DNA of 55,748 nucleotides from a virus: positions 1 to 55,748 of IMG/VR virus record IMGVR_UViG_3300044981_000063. One strand, given 5' to 3'. Within the stretch, counting starts at the first letter, position 1; every line of letters begins with the position of its first letter. The position numbers were made by a program, and so were the translations under genes. This document shows, in pieces, positions 1 to 6,124 of this stretch. A model generated the notes under the pieces. That model saw only the letters and a list, made by a program, of their open reading frames with translations, searched no databases and had not been told where the DNA came from.

Positions 1-117
1 TTCATCAGGCGTGATTATCCAATCCGGCTCGTTGTAAACGTTGCCGTCCAAAAGCAGGAGCGCGCCAGCATCCGTCTTAGCCTTGAGCGCCCTTGCAATA
101 TCGTGAACGGATCGCAT
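1..117 (-). CDS. Hypothetical protein, cut by window edge
   Basis: Only the first 39 codons are present; the reading frame is still open at base 1, so the gene runs off the left edge. The ATG at 117-115 is preceded by a good AGGAG ribosome site in the leftward direction. The visible peptide begins MRSVHDIARALKAK and has no domain I recognise. It follows the 132-428 gene in the same leftward operon. The start is well supported; the function is unknown. Confidence 0.6.
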   Translation of the reverse strand, partial: MRSVHDIARALKAKTDAGALLLLDGNVYNEPDWIITPDE

Positions 118-131
118 CCCGGCTCCTATTT

Positions 132-428
132 TTACCAAAGGTCTTCTGAGAACAATCGGCCGCCAACATTCAGCGCAGGATGGTCGATCTGTGGTTGCCC
201 TGCGGCCTTCACGATGCGGAGCGCCTTGGTCCGACTTACAAAGCGCCCACGGCTGGTGAGGAAACCTTGAGCGCCGGGACCGATGAATGCATTCTCGTCA
301 ACGGTATCGAATATGTGCCGCATGACGGTGTGATGCCGCGCGGGGGGCGGCAGGTGGTAGACGGTGCCCTTGTAGACACAGGCAGCCGCTACGACTGTCT
401 CAACCGGCTGTGTTTCTAAGACCTGCAC
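132..428 (-). CDS. Conserved phage hypothetical protein, GTG start
   Basis: A 98-residue protein. I chose the GTG at 428 because TAGGAG lies about eight bases upstream and because it starts just after the neighbouring gene ends at 439. The protein is a compact mixed alpha/beta sequence with a central HLPPPARHH segment and a basic middle (TSRGRFVSRTKALRI). The style is typical of small phage accessory proteins, but I cannot assign a function. No membrane segment or signal peptide is visible. Confidence 0.65.
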   Translation of the reverse strand: MQVLETQPVETVVAAACVYKGTVYHLPPPARHHTVMRHIFDTVDENAFIGPGAQGFLTSRGRFVSRTKALRIVKAAGQPQIDHPALNVGGRLFSEDLW

Positions 429-438
429 GAAATCGCTC

Positions 439-675
439 CTATTTTGGTTGTGGTAGTTGGTCAGACCATTCGCGCGGGGCCTGCGTCGGGTCGTACTTGC
501 ATGCTTGCAAGATATTCCCGCAGCCACCCTTCGCTTCGTCATGGTGGCCATCGCGCGTCAGAGAGAAAATCAAAATGATCGCAGGCACCGCGGTGGCTGC
601 GAACCCGACGAATGCCCCATGGATGAACGCGACGGTTTCGCGCGCCTTCCGATCCCGTTCTTCTAAAGTCATCAT
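439..675 (-). CDS. Small single-pass membrane protein
   Basis: A 78-residue protein with a charged N-terminus (MMTLEERDRKARE), one hydrophobic segment at about residues 18-40 and a hydrophilic C-terminal tail holding two cysteines. This suggests an inner-membrane protein with a short exposed tail. A GGGAG ribosome site precedes the double ATG. It lies 11 bases after the XRE regulator gene in the same leftward operon. Role unknown; a superinfection or membrane-interaction function would only be a guess. Confidence 0.6.
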   Translation of the reverse strand: MMTLEERDRKARETVAFIHGAFVGFAATAVPAIILIFSLTRDGHHDEAKGGCGNILQACKYDPTQAPREWSDQLPQPK

Positions 676-686
676 CCGGTCGCTCC

Positions 687-920
687 CTACTTCCTCAACA
701 TTGCTTTTAGAACTTTAAGGCTTGCCGTTTCTGCGGCTCGGTCAATCTTGATCCCCAGCGCCTCGCAGATGCGAACCACGGTCGAAAAGCCAGGGTCTTT
801 GACGTGGCCGGTTTCGATTTTGGAAAGGAGTGCGTTCGATATGCCACATTCCTTTTCCAACCGGCGCAGCGTCCACCCTTTACATTCACGGCCTATCGCT
901 AGAAGTTCGCCAAGGCGCAT
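687..920 (-). CDS. XRE-family helix-turn-helix regulator
   Basis: A 77-residue protein that is essentially one Cro/CI-type helix-turn-helix domain. Residues 1-65 read as the five-helix fold, with the recognition region around ECGISNALLSKIETG. A strong AGGAGG ribosome site lies upstream of the ATG. As the DNA-binding member of the operon driven from the divergent promoter pair near 1.83 kb, it is the obvious candidate to bind the palindrome there; that link is inferred. The protein is short, with no separate oligomerisation domain. Confidence 0.85.
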   Translation of the reverse strand: MRLGELLAIGRECKGWTLRRLEKECGISNALLSKIETGHVKDPGFSTVVRICEALGIKIDRAAETASLKVLKAMLRK

Positions 921-928
921 CGGGCCTC

Positions 929-1273
929 CTATTCTAAGTATTGTTCAACCCAGACGCCATCAATCAGGCGCAAATGCTTGGGCCGAACGGTTTCAACAAA
1001 AGCAATAATCTCATCGCAGCTTGTCGAGAACCATTCCCGACCACGGACTGCGGATTTCTTAAATTCCTTTATCACCGCGCGCTCTACAATCGAGGGACAA
1101 CCGGCGATCATCAGCCAAACCTTCACCATTCTCACAGGCGGCAGATGCTTGCGCCTTGAAGGCGACGTAAGGTTTTTGATGCGGATTTCCGGCTGGCTCG
1201 TAATGCCGATCTTTGTGTAGGTACCATCACTGGCGACATACAGGTACGGCAGGAGGCCGGTGCTGATACTCAT
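929..1273 (-). CDS. GIY-YIG-like (Mug113/T5orf172-type) protein
   Basis: A 114-residue protein. The ATG at 1273 overlaps the upstream stop as ATGA, so the longer in-frame start is unlikely. The N-terminal YLYVASDGTYTKIG segment matches the degenerate GIY-YIG core of the T5orf172/Mug113 group, followed by a conserved basic middle and a C-terminal REWFS element. These small phage nuclease-like proteins are of uncertain activity; some are DNA-binding or homing-related. A second family member lies at 6332-6646. Confidence 0.7.
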   Translation of the reverse strand: MSISTGLLPYLYVASDGTYTKIGITSQPEIRIKNLTSPSRRKHLPPVRMVKVWLMIAGCPSIVERAVIKEFKKSAVRGREWFSTSCDEIIAFVETVRPKHLRLIDGVWVEQYLE

Positions 1274-1812
1274 TTCGGACGCCTCCCCGCCGTGACGCCA
1301 CGCGCGCCCAAGACCTTGTAGGCCGTAGCTGGCCGCCAACCGTGCATAAGATCAATGGCTTCGGCCACGCTGAACTTGGGATTGCGCCAGATAATGAGGG
1401 CCTCCCGCTCTGCCATCTGGCCGTTTTCCCTGCGGCGCGTAGCGGCCCGCTGGCGGGCAAGTTCGGCCATGTACTCAGGAGAGGGCTTGGGCGGATCAAG
1501 GGCTTCGTTCATCATCTGCACACCACTGGCGCGGCTATTCCGGCCCGTCTCAACATCCAGCACCGTAGCGCCCCAGGAATGCACCAGCTTGATAGCCGCA
1601 TCTATGGAGCGCCTGCCTTTGCCGAAGGCCAGAAGGCCGTCCACGACCCCTAGAAACTCGTCTTGGCGCATCTTGAACTTGCCGGGTGTTTCGCCCTTGT
1701 CTGCCCGGTAAATCTGGCGAGGAAGTAGGCCAGATTCTTCAAGCCGCTTGGCATCCTTCTGGTCGCGGGCATAGCCTCGGACGGCGTGAGGGGCTGTTTT
1801 GGCAGTTTTCAT
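1270..1812 (-). CDS. Resolvase-like protein lacking the catalytic serine
   Basis: A 180-residue protein. The N-terminal half resembles the serine-recombinase fold (RGYARDQKD at the beta-1 position, then an IYRADKGET stretch and a GATVLD strand). The C-terminal 40 residues look like a resolvase-type helix-turn-helix (SVAEAIDLMHGWRPATAYKVLG). In active enzymes the first strand ends in a serine nucleophile (YARVS), which is replaced here by YARDQ. The protein is therefore probably a DNA-binding regulator rather than a recombinase. It is the first gene after the leftward promoter at 1819-1848. Confidence 0.6.
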   Translation of the reverse strand: MKTAKTAPHAVRGYARDQKDAKRLEESGLLPRQIYRADKGETPGKFKMRQDEFLGVVDGLLAFGKGRRSIDAAIKLVHSWGATVLDVETGRNSRASGVQMMNEALDPPKPSPEYMAELARQRAATRRRENGQMAEREALIIWRNPKFSVAEAIDLMHGWRPATAYKVLGARGVTAGRRPK

Positions 1813-1818
1813 AGAATA

Positions 1819-1848
1819 TTTCTACACGCATTGACAATCCGCTGTCAA
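1819..1848 (-). promoter_or_regulatory. Leftward sigma-70-like promoter
   Basis: Read leftward, TTGACA (1848-1843) is followed by an 18-base spacer and TAGAAA (1824-1819), close to the start of the 1812 gene. The -35 box is a consensus match; the -10 box matches four of six positions. It would drive the operon 1812 to 1. Confidence 0.6.
1831..1848. repeat. Inverted repeat joining two -35 boxes (candidate operator)
   Basis: TTGACA, six bases, TGTCAA: a perfect six-base dyad whose two arms are the -35 elements of the divergent promoters. A dimeric repressor bound here would block both, and the two polymerases cannot bind at once. The XRE protein at 687-920 is a plausible ligand, by inference. 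Confidence 0.5.
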
Positions 1849-1859
1849 GGGCGTATATG
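1831..1859 (+). promoter_or_regulatory. Rightward sigma-70-like promoter overlapping the leftward one
   Basis: TTGACA at 1831-1836, a 17-base spacer and TATATG at 1854-1859. The expected transcription start is about 1866, just ahead of the tRNA-like sequence and the rightward genes at 2010-3060. The -10 box is weaker than the -35 box. Confidence 0.5.
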
Positions 1860-1865
1860 AGGCTC

Positions 1866-1985
1866 TGCGGTAGTGGCGTCTAACCAGCGTCCGCACGTAG
1901 CTCAGAGGTAGAGCGAGCGTCGAAAGCCTTATGGTGAGGTGAGTAGCAGCGAAGGTCGGTGGTTCAATTCCACCCGTGTACCGCA
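1866..1985 (+). ncRNA. tRNA-like sequence, not a canonical tRNA
   Basis: A clear D-arm (GCTC, loop, GAGC at about 1900-1914) and a clear T-arm (GGTGG, TTCAATT, CCACC at 1958-1974) are present. The 43 bases between them give no convincing anticodon stem, and the acceptor stem directly flanking the arms pairs at only five of seven positions. TGCGGTA at 1866-1872 is perfectly complementary to TACCGCA at 1979-1985, which could close a larger fold starting at the predicted transcription start. It could be a degenerate tRNA, a tRNA mimic, or the remnant of a tRNA-derived attachment site. Confidence 0.35.
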
Positions 1986-2009
1986 CTGAATTTTGTAGAA
2001 AGGGCCGCC

Positions 2010-2201
2010 GTGGAAGACGCAACGCCAATCGAAGTAAACTTACCGTTTCAACGAGTGCCGGTATGCGCCTGTGACCCAGGCCACGGCGAGGCGCCTAAAC
2101 TATGGCAGAGATTAGAATGCGGTTTGCGCGGTGGGCCATGTTCGCCACGCTACGCGAAAGATCACCCAGAAGCGGCAGATGCCGCGCAACCTCCAAAATA
2201 G
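2010..2201 (+). CDS. Small hypothetical protein, GTG start
   Basis: A 63-residue acidic protein. The GTG at 2010 has AGAAAGGG just upstream, and the gene ends seven bases before the next start. It contains a CACDPGHG motif and a further cysteine, which suggests metal binding. A competing 36-codon ORF at 2102-2212 in another frame has no ribosome site and poor composition. First protein gene of the rightward unit after the tRNA-like sequence. Function unknown. Confidence 0.55.
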   Translation: MEDATPIEVNLPFQRVPVCACDPGHGEAPKLWQRLECGLRGGPCSPRYAKDHPEAADAAQPPK

Positions 2202-2208
2202 GCCCGAA

Positions 2209-2700
2209 ATGAGCGAACACGCAGCAGCACAGGTCATCGGAGCAGCAACGCTTGGCGCGCGCGGCCCCAGCAGGGCTCTAAAGCCCGACGCACAGGGCTT
2301 CGATGAAGTCAGGATTATTACCGTCCCGCGCTTCAAGGAAAGTGGTCTGAGCGGAGACGAATGGCGCATATCGGCCAGCATCCAAGTTTTCCGCAAGGGA
2401 AACCTGATCCATGAACAGGATTATAGGAACGTTGAAACTGCCGCTGCATATCTCCCCGCGCTTCTGGGAACCCTGAATGATGACGGGAAGGCTTTCTATG
2501 CTGGCGAGGGTGATGTGTGCGACCAGGAGGGCTGCTGCGCGCCCGCTACGGTGACTTACAAGCTCAAGGCACAATATTGCCGGGATGGCCATAAGTCGGA
2601 GTTGTTTGGCCCTACCATCCGCAAGTTCTGTGAGCGGCACAAGCATCGCGGCGATTGCGGATTGGAAGACTCCGACGACAACTACGAACCATTTGTTTAA
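2209..2700 (+). CDS. Cys/His-rich hypothetical protein
   Basis: A 163-residue protein starting at the ATG at 2209; the longer in-frame start would overlap the previous gene heavily. The C-terminal half holds CDQEGC, then YCRDGH, then FCERHKHRGDC, a likely zinc-binding cluster. The N-terminal half is a plain beta-rich sequence with no recognised domain. The last ten residues are strongly acidic. It is preceded by the 63-residue gene and followed after 12 bases by the 2713 gene, so the three probably form one unit. Function unknown. Confidence 0.65.
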   Translation: MSEHAAAQVIGAATLGARGPSRALKPDAQGFDEVRIITVPRFKESGLSGDEWRISASIQVFRKGNLIHEQDYRNVETAAAYLPALLGTLNDDGKAFYAGEGDVCDQEGCCAPATVTYKLKAQYCRDGHKSELFGPTIRKFCERHKHRGDCGLEDSDDNYEPFV

Positions 2701-2712
2701 AAAGGCCCCAAA

Positions 2713-3060
2713 ATGGCTGAACAGACCGAGCGCGATCGCCCATCACGACACGGCCAAGCCCTCGGGGATGCGCTATGGCTCCTGATGGAGGCAGGCAAGA
2801 AAGACTTCCCAGGCACGCCGCCGGAATGCTGTGCAACCTGCGCCTTCCGCCGCGCGGCGGATCATGCAGTTTGCGCAGAGAACACCTCCGTCCAAGGGAT
2901 GGATCGCAAGCCATTGTTCACGCGGCAAGACCAGATCACAGGCCATCAGCTTACTGTAGTCTCCGCGACAATCGAAACATCTTACCAAGCGGCTCACAAA
3001 ATCCTTCGCTTCCGGCATTCGATGCTCCCTATTTATCCCCGACGCATTGCAGCGCCGTAA
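2713..3060 (+). CDS. Hypothetical protein, possibly truncated at its 3' end
   Basis: A 115-residue frame. The first 45 residues resemble a recurrent phage protein with a PGTPPECCATCAFR motif, expected to bind metal. From about residue 50 the sequence loses that character and runs antisense through the oppositely oriented gene at 2773-3018. I suspect the original 3' part was lost by a deletion and the frame now reads through unrelated DNA. The start ATG is supported by AAAGGCCCC upstream. Confidence 0.5.
   Translation: MAEQTERDRPSRHGQALGDALWLLMEAGKKDFPGTPPECCATCAFRRAADHAVCAENTSVQGMDRKPLFTRQDQITGHQLTVVSATIETSYQAAHKILRFRHSMLPIYPRRIAAP
2773..3018 (-). CDS. Zinc-ribbon-like hypothetical protein, convergent overlap
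   Basis: An 81-residue protein. I chose the ATG at 3018, which has AGGGAG upstream and follows the stop of the 3029 gene. It carries CFDC near residue 15 and CANC near residue 49, a four-cysteine zinc-ribbon pattern. The last 25-30 residues overlap the conserved front of the opposite-strand gene at 2713 and look less natural, so its 3' end may also be affected by a rearrangement near 2.85 kb. Function unknown. Confidence 0.55.
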   Translation of the reverse strand: MPEAKDFVSRLVRCFDCRGDYSKLMACDLVLPREQWLAIHPLDGGVLCANCMIRRAAEGAGCTAFRRRAWEVFLACLHQEP

Positions 3061-3214
3061 GTTTATTTCCCAACGCCGTATCAATCTGATGAACGGCAGT
3101 AAGTACGTCCTGCGGCACATACCCACCGCCCATTTCATGCCGAAACAATAGAACATCACGCGCTGTCTTAAGCGCGGACTTTTGTTCTCTGTAACGGGTG
3201 AACTTAAGTGGCAT
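3029..3214 (-). CDS. Small hypothetical protein
   Basis: A 61-residue basic protein (MPLKFTRYREQKSALK) with two predicted helices and no cysteine cluster or membrane segment. AAAGGAGC just upstream of the ATG at 3214 fixes the start; a TTG one codon earlier is less likely. It sits between the HTH protein at 3227 and the zinc-ribbon gene at 2773 in the leftward operon. Function unknown. Confidence 0.65.
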   Translation of the reverse strand: MPLKFTRYREQKSALKTARDVLLFRHEMGGGYVPQDVLTAVHQIDTALGNKLTALQCVGDK

Positions 3215-3226
3215 CAACCGCTCCTT

Positions 3227-3508
3227 TTATGCCGCCGTCTGCGCCGGCAATAGCCGCGAAATCTTCGCGTGGGCCGGACTTTCCCGATCCATTTCCTTGT
3301 AGATTTCCACCACCGTCAGAAGATAGCGCAGCGCGCACCAGGCGAGCGGCGTCGGCCGGAAAGTTGGGTCTTGTTCCCAATTGCGGATTGTGCGGGCGCC
3401 GCGGGAGCCAAAGCCCAGCGCGTCGGATAGTTCATTCTGGGAAAGGCCAAGATGCTCGCGGATCTGGCGAAGCTCGGGGCCGGTTGGAATTGCGCTTGTG
3501 ATCACCAC
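3227..3508 (-). CDS. Helix-turn-helix DNA-binding protein
   Basis: A 93-residue protein with an XRE-like helix-turn-helix at about residues 11-45 (LRQIREHLGLSQNELSDALG, then an RTIRNWEQ recognition helix). The C-terminal part (PLAWCALRYLLTVVEIY) is helical and may mediate dimerisation. Start GTG at 3508, overlapping the end of the tiny membrane-protein gene at 3502-3579. It could regulate the leftward early operon or a host gene; no binding site can be assigned. Confidence 0.75.
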   Translation of the reverse strand: MVITSAIPTGPELRQIREHLGLSQNELSDALGFGSRGARTIRNWEQDPTFRPTPLAWCALRYLLTVVEIYKEMDRESPAHAKISRLLPAQTAA

Positions 3509-3579
3509 CGCCAGAGAACCCCCGCTGCAGCCAATATCGTGATTATGAGCATGAGGATGTTGAAATTCCGTTCGCTCAA
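3502..3579 (-). CDS. 25-residue single-pass membrane peptide
   Basis: TTG at 3579 opens a 25-codon frame, MSERNFNILMLI followed by TILAAAGVLWRW, almost entirely one transmembrane helix. The start overlaps the upstream stop as TTGA and the stop overlaps the next gene's GTG start, the tight packing seen throughout this operon. Being short it needs experimental support, but the position fills an otherwise unexplained gap exactly. Confidence 0.45.
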   Translation of the reverse strand: MSERNFNILMLIITILAAAGVLWRW

Positions 3580-3755
3580 GAAAATGCCCACCCCAGAAAA
3601 GCTATAGCGGACACCAGCAGGCATATGCAGGCCAGGCGGAAAACCTCCAGCCACCAGCCTGAATAGGGCTGTGAAGGCTCCGGTGCATCCCCAGAATGAA
3701 CCCGAACGAATTTGTCCTGATAGTCAGCCATGAGGCTAGGAATGGGGCGGCTCAT
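3576..3755 (-). CDS. Small C-tail-anchored membrane protein
   Basis: A 59-residue protein. The ATG at 3755 overlaps the upstream stop as ATGA. The N-terminal 35 residues are hydrophilic (DKFVRVHSGDAPEPS); the last 20 form a hydrophobic segment (LACICLLVSAIAFLGWAFS) ending at the C-terminus, the layout of a tail-anchored inner-membrane protein. Function unknown. Confidence 0.65.
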   Translation of the reverse strand: MSRPIPSLMADYQDKFVRVHSGDAPEPSQPYSGWWLEVFRLACICLLVSAIAFLGWAFS

Positions 3756-3940
3756 GGGCCATATCCTTCGTCGCGGTCTGCGCAAGCGTCGCACTGATAG
3801 CCTTGTGCTTTGTCAGCCGGCGTCAGGCGGTTCGGTTCCCCGCAGGTAGGGCATAGAAGATTGCGCGGGTTTCTGGGACCGGAGGCGCGCAGCGCGCTCC
3901 GACCGCTCGGGTCTTCAAACATCCTGTTGCGATCGGTCAT
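3752..3940 (-). CDS. Zinc-ribbon protein
   Basis: A 62-residue protein with LCPTCG and QCDAC spaced about 20 residues apart, a typical rubredoxin-knuckle zinc ribbon. The ATG at 3940 overlaps the previous stop as ATGA. The N-terminus (MTDRNRMFEDPSGRSALR) is basic and polar. The fold is consistent with nucleic-acid or protein binding; no specific role can be given. Confidence 0.65.
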   Translation of the reverse strand: MTDRNRMFEDPSGRSALRASGPRNPRNLLCPTCGEPNRLTPADKAQGYQCDACADRDEGYGP

Positions 3941-4230
3941 GGAAATGCCGCCCAAATAGCTGCGCCCTCGATCGCCATAACTTCATCGGCATGATCATCA
4001 GCAATCCGGTGGGCATTGGCAAAGCCGCCGCGAAATGGATCGGAAGTATCGGCGGTATCGTAAACCGTCTCCTGGGCCACAACCCGGAAATGCTCTCCGA
4101 TGCGCCCGTGCTTGACGCTGTAGCGGTGCCATTCGTCGGCATAGGCCTTGGCCTGCTCAAGATCAGGCGAGGGCCCGAAAGCTATCTCGCGCTCTCCTTG
4201 CAGGTTCAGGATAATGTATGTCTTGCCCAT
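3937..4230 (-). CDS. Hypothetical protein after an internal promoter
   Basis: A 97-residue protein, MGKTYIILNLQGEREIAFG at the N-terminus, with a beta-alpha character and an acidic C-terminal helix. The ATG at 4230 has GGGAGGC upstream; the long in-frame extension to 4584 is antisense-like and rejected. It is the first gene downstream of the promoter and palindrome at 4253-4283, so it may head a separately regulated transcript. Function unknown. Confidence 0.65.
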   Translation of the reverse strand: MGKTYIILNLQGEREIAFGPSPDLEQAKAYADEWHRYSVKHGRIGEHFRVVAQETVYDTADTSDPFRGGFANAHRIADDHADEVMAIEGAAIWAAFP

Positions 4231-4252
4231 AAAAGCCTCCCGATTGTCTTCA

Positions 4253-4269
4253 AAACTATGCCATAGTTT
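4253..4269. repeat. 17-bp perfect palindrome (candidate operator)
   Basis: AAACTATG, central C, CATAGTTT. It lies in the only gap of this stretch of the operon and covers the putative -10 box of a leftward promoter (4255-4283). This is the usual geometry of a repressor site. Confidence 0.5.
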
Positions 4270-4283
4270 CGCACAGCGCGCAA
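4255..4283 (-). promoter_or_regulatory. Candidate internal leftward promoter
   Basis: Leftward, TTGCGC (4283-4278), a 17-base spacer, and CATAGT (4260-4255), just upstream of the gene starting at 4230. Each box matches consensus only partly; the overlap with the 17-bp palindrome makes the site more credible. Confidence 0.4.
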
Positions 4284-4312
4284 CGCTAAAGATTTGCCGA
4301 ATTTCCGCTATT

Positions 4313-4795
4313 TTAGACGTTTGGATACCGCATAGGACCGTTAATAACATCGCAAATAATTTCACCTTCTGGGACATCGGATTCCAACCATCCGGGCTGC
4401 CAAAGCTGCTTGGCCTGCATCCACCAGAGCATCGGCCTGCCTGCAAATCGGTCTGGCGCCCGCTGTCCTTTAGCGCGATCGGCTGCATCAGCGCGCGTCC
4501 GCTCAATCGCAAAGACAATATCGCCAATCTTGGGGAATTTCGTGCGCGCCACATCACGACGCCATGTGCCGGCGAACGCCTCAAGCTCCGGCGTGCGGTA
4601 CTTCGCTAAATCCTCCAGGTAATCCGACAGCAGTTCCTTGGCCTGGGCGCGCGTGAAACTCGGCGTCCAGTAATGCGAGCCCAGCTTGAGCAAGATCATC
4701 AGCTTGCGTTCATTTTCCGTTGGATCGCAGTTCGGCTGCGAGGTCGGCTGCACCAGCAAGCCAGTTATCGTTGTTTGATGGTTTTCCGTGTCCAT
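4313..4795 (-). CDS. Helicase-loader-like replication protein (tentative)
   Basis: A 160-residue protein. The SHYWTP segment, the helical EDLAKYRTPELEAFAG and the KFPKIGDIVFA motif resemble phage loader proteins in which helices precede a conserved FP...G element. It follows, with an 86-base overlap, a protein whose C-terminus looks like a primosome/replisome-organiser domain, the usual O/P or DnaD/loader pairing. Together they would bring the host helicase to the phage origin. The assignment rests on pattern and context only. Confidence 0.5.
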   Translation of the reverse strand: MDTENHQTTITGLLVQPTSQPNCDPTENERKLMILLKLGSHYWTPSFTRAQAKELLSDYLEDLAKYRTPELEAFAGTWRRDVARTKFPKIGDIVFAIERTRADAADRAKGQRAPDRFAGRPMLWWMQAKQLWQPGWLESDVPEGEIICDVINGPMRYPNV

Positions 4796-5198
4796 TGGGT
4801 TTGCTCCTGTTTTGCTCTTTTGCGAGCCATCGGTTTATAAAACTCGGCATTCCGGTGAGCGTCTTAGCGTTGCTGCGATTATGGATTAGCCAGCCTTCCA
4901 TGTTGCGAAGGTGCTGGGCGATATCGACGGCGGGGTAAAGCAGGACGAACTTCTGAAATTGGCTTTCATGCACACAATAGAAAACGCGATCTTGATTGGT
5001 GGGCAACGAAATAAAGACTGGGTCATTGATTGCGATCGCATTGGATTTACCGGGGCGCTTTTTCTTGTCTGGCGCTGCGTCCAGATATGCCGTCACCACC
5101 TGCAGGGCCAAAGCCGTCACCGATATTTTTGGGTCATTGATATAGGGGCGCAGGATGGCCTCGGCGGCTAAGATTTGTTCTAGATCCGGCGATTTCAT
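4710..5198 (-). CDS. Primosome / replisome-organiser-like protein
   Basis: A 162-residue protein. The central-to-C-terminal NMEGWLIHNRSNAKTLTG followed by MPSFINRWLAKEQNR is the characteristic small domain at the end of many phage replication-initiation proteins (nucleic-acid and helicase-loader contact). The N-terminal 70 residues do not show a clear winged helix, so the origin-binding part may be absent or divergent. Start ATG at 5198 comes directly after the preceding TAA. A plausible partner of the 4313-4795 product. Confidence 0.6.
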   Translation of the reverse strand: MKSPDLEQILAAEAILRPYINDPKISVTALALQVVTAYLDAAPDKKKRPGKSNAIAINDPVFISLPTNQDRVFYCVHESQFQKFVLLYPAVDIAQHLRNMEGWLIHNRSNAKTLTGMPSFINRWLAKEQNRSKPNGHGKPSNNDNWLAGAADLAAELRSNGK

Positions 5199-5363
5199 TT
5201 AATATTTCCCCTCGTATTCTTTCGGGTCAATTCTTCTTACGCCGGATGCGGGGCCGAACGTTCCCCTTACCTTTGGTCGCGCTGCTTTCGATCCTGCAAT
5301 ATATTGGATCAATTTCGGTGCTTTTCCAGCAGCTCTCAAAAGCTTGTTCTTCCGGTTTTTCAT
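5199..5363 (-). CDS. 54-residue basic protein
   Basis: Reading the gap gives ATG at 5363, overlapping the stop of the 5360 gene as ATGA, and a stop (TAA) abutting the ATG of the 5198 gene. The product starts MKNRKNKLLRAAGKAPKL and is rich in Lys and Arg throughout, consistent with nucleic-acid binding. Exact fit between two genes supports it. Function unknown. Confidence 0.6.
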   Translation of the reverse strand: MKNRKNKLLRAAGKAPKLIQYIAGSKAARPKVRGTFGPASGVRRIDPKEYEGKY

Positions 5364-6124
5364 GCTGCGAGCGCCCTTGGAAACGCTTTGTGTTCGACCC
5401 CATCAACCAAACACCCCGTCGCTTTGCCGCGCACCCCGCCGTTCTGTTTGTGGTGGAAGGCGATACCGAGGTCGCGACACTGGTCCCGGAGATAGCGAAC
5501 TGCATCTATGTCCAGCGGACGAAAGCCGAGGCCGCTCTCGCCGCCCGTGATGATCCAGTCCAGGTTCGCCTTGGCGTCCTTATGGTCAAGGACGATGCGG
5601 CCAAGCAGCGGTTCGGCGCTGACCCCACGCCAGGGTGCCGGTACGGCGGACAGCTTGAGCCTGTCCCGGTCGTATTCCTCTTGGTTGACCATCGTGGCCA
5701 TGATCCCCACATGGGCAAACGGCCAATCCGTGGGGACCATCCTCAAGACGTTCCCGATGCGCTTGGTCAAGAGAATCCACCGCAGGTTCGGCGTCTCGCG
5801 GAGAAGCTGCCATAGGTCAGCGCGCCATTCGTCTGGCACTTCATTGTCGAACACATCGGCCAGCGAGGCACAGAATACGCGCGGGCGGTATCCCGTCTCT
5901 ATGGCCTTCCGGTTCCAGCGTAGTGGCTGCTTCCACGTAGAAACTGATGTTCTGTGCCTTGGCTGCCCTGATCCCCATTTCGCCCAGCCATATCTTTGGG
6001 ACAAAGTCCGAGCATAGCAGTTGTCACAACCGCCGCCGCCAGTCTTTTTGATGCTAACCTCTGTGCATCCTATCCACGGGTTCATTGTACAGTCGCACCA
6101 GGAAATGTTTGTCGTTTCAGCCAT
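5360..6124 (-). CDS. Phage Gp37/Gp68-like protein (DUF5131 family)
   Basis: A 254-residue protein of the DUF5131 (Gp37/Gp68) type. The N-terminal ISWCDCTMNPWIGC motif and the following CDNCYA cluster are diagnostic; later landmarks are VFCASLADVFD, RWILLTKR and WIITGGESG. Length is normal for the family. The cysteine arrangement recalls iron-sulphur or radical-SAM-like enzymes, but no reaction is established to my knowledge. The family is common in phages and prophages. It overlaps its neighbours at both ends (ATGA), so it belongs to the leftward early operon. Confidence 0.85.
   Translation of the reverse strand: MAETTNISWCDCTMNPWIGCTEVSIKKTGGGGCDNCYARTLSQRYGWAKWGSGQPRHRTSVSTWKQPLRWNRKAIETGYRPRVFCASLADVFDNEVPDEWRADLWQLLRETPNLRWILLTKRIGNVLRMVPTDWPFAHVGIMATMVNQEEYDRDRLKLSAVPAPWRGVSAEPLLGRIVLDHKDAKANLDWIITGGESGLGFRPLDIDAVRYLRDQCRDLGIAFHHKQNGGVRGKATGCLVDGVEHKAFPRALAA

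Noticed and set aside
1890-1988. Calling a specific tRNA from the tRNA-like sequence
   Set aside because: A CGA anticodon can be forced but only two firm stem pairs result, and the acceptor stem is imperfect; no amino-acid identity is justified.
2102-2212. 36-codon ORF overlapping 2209 as ATGA
   Set aside because: The frame 2010-2201 has a better ribosome site and a more natural sequence over the same DNA.
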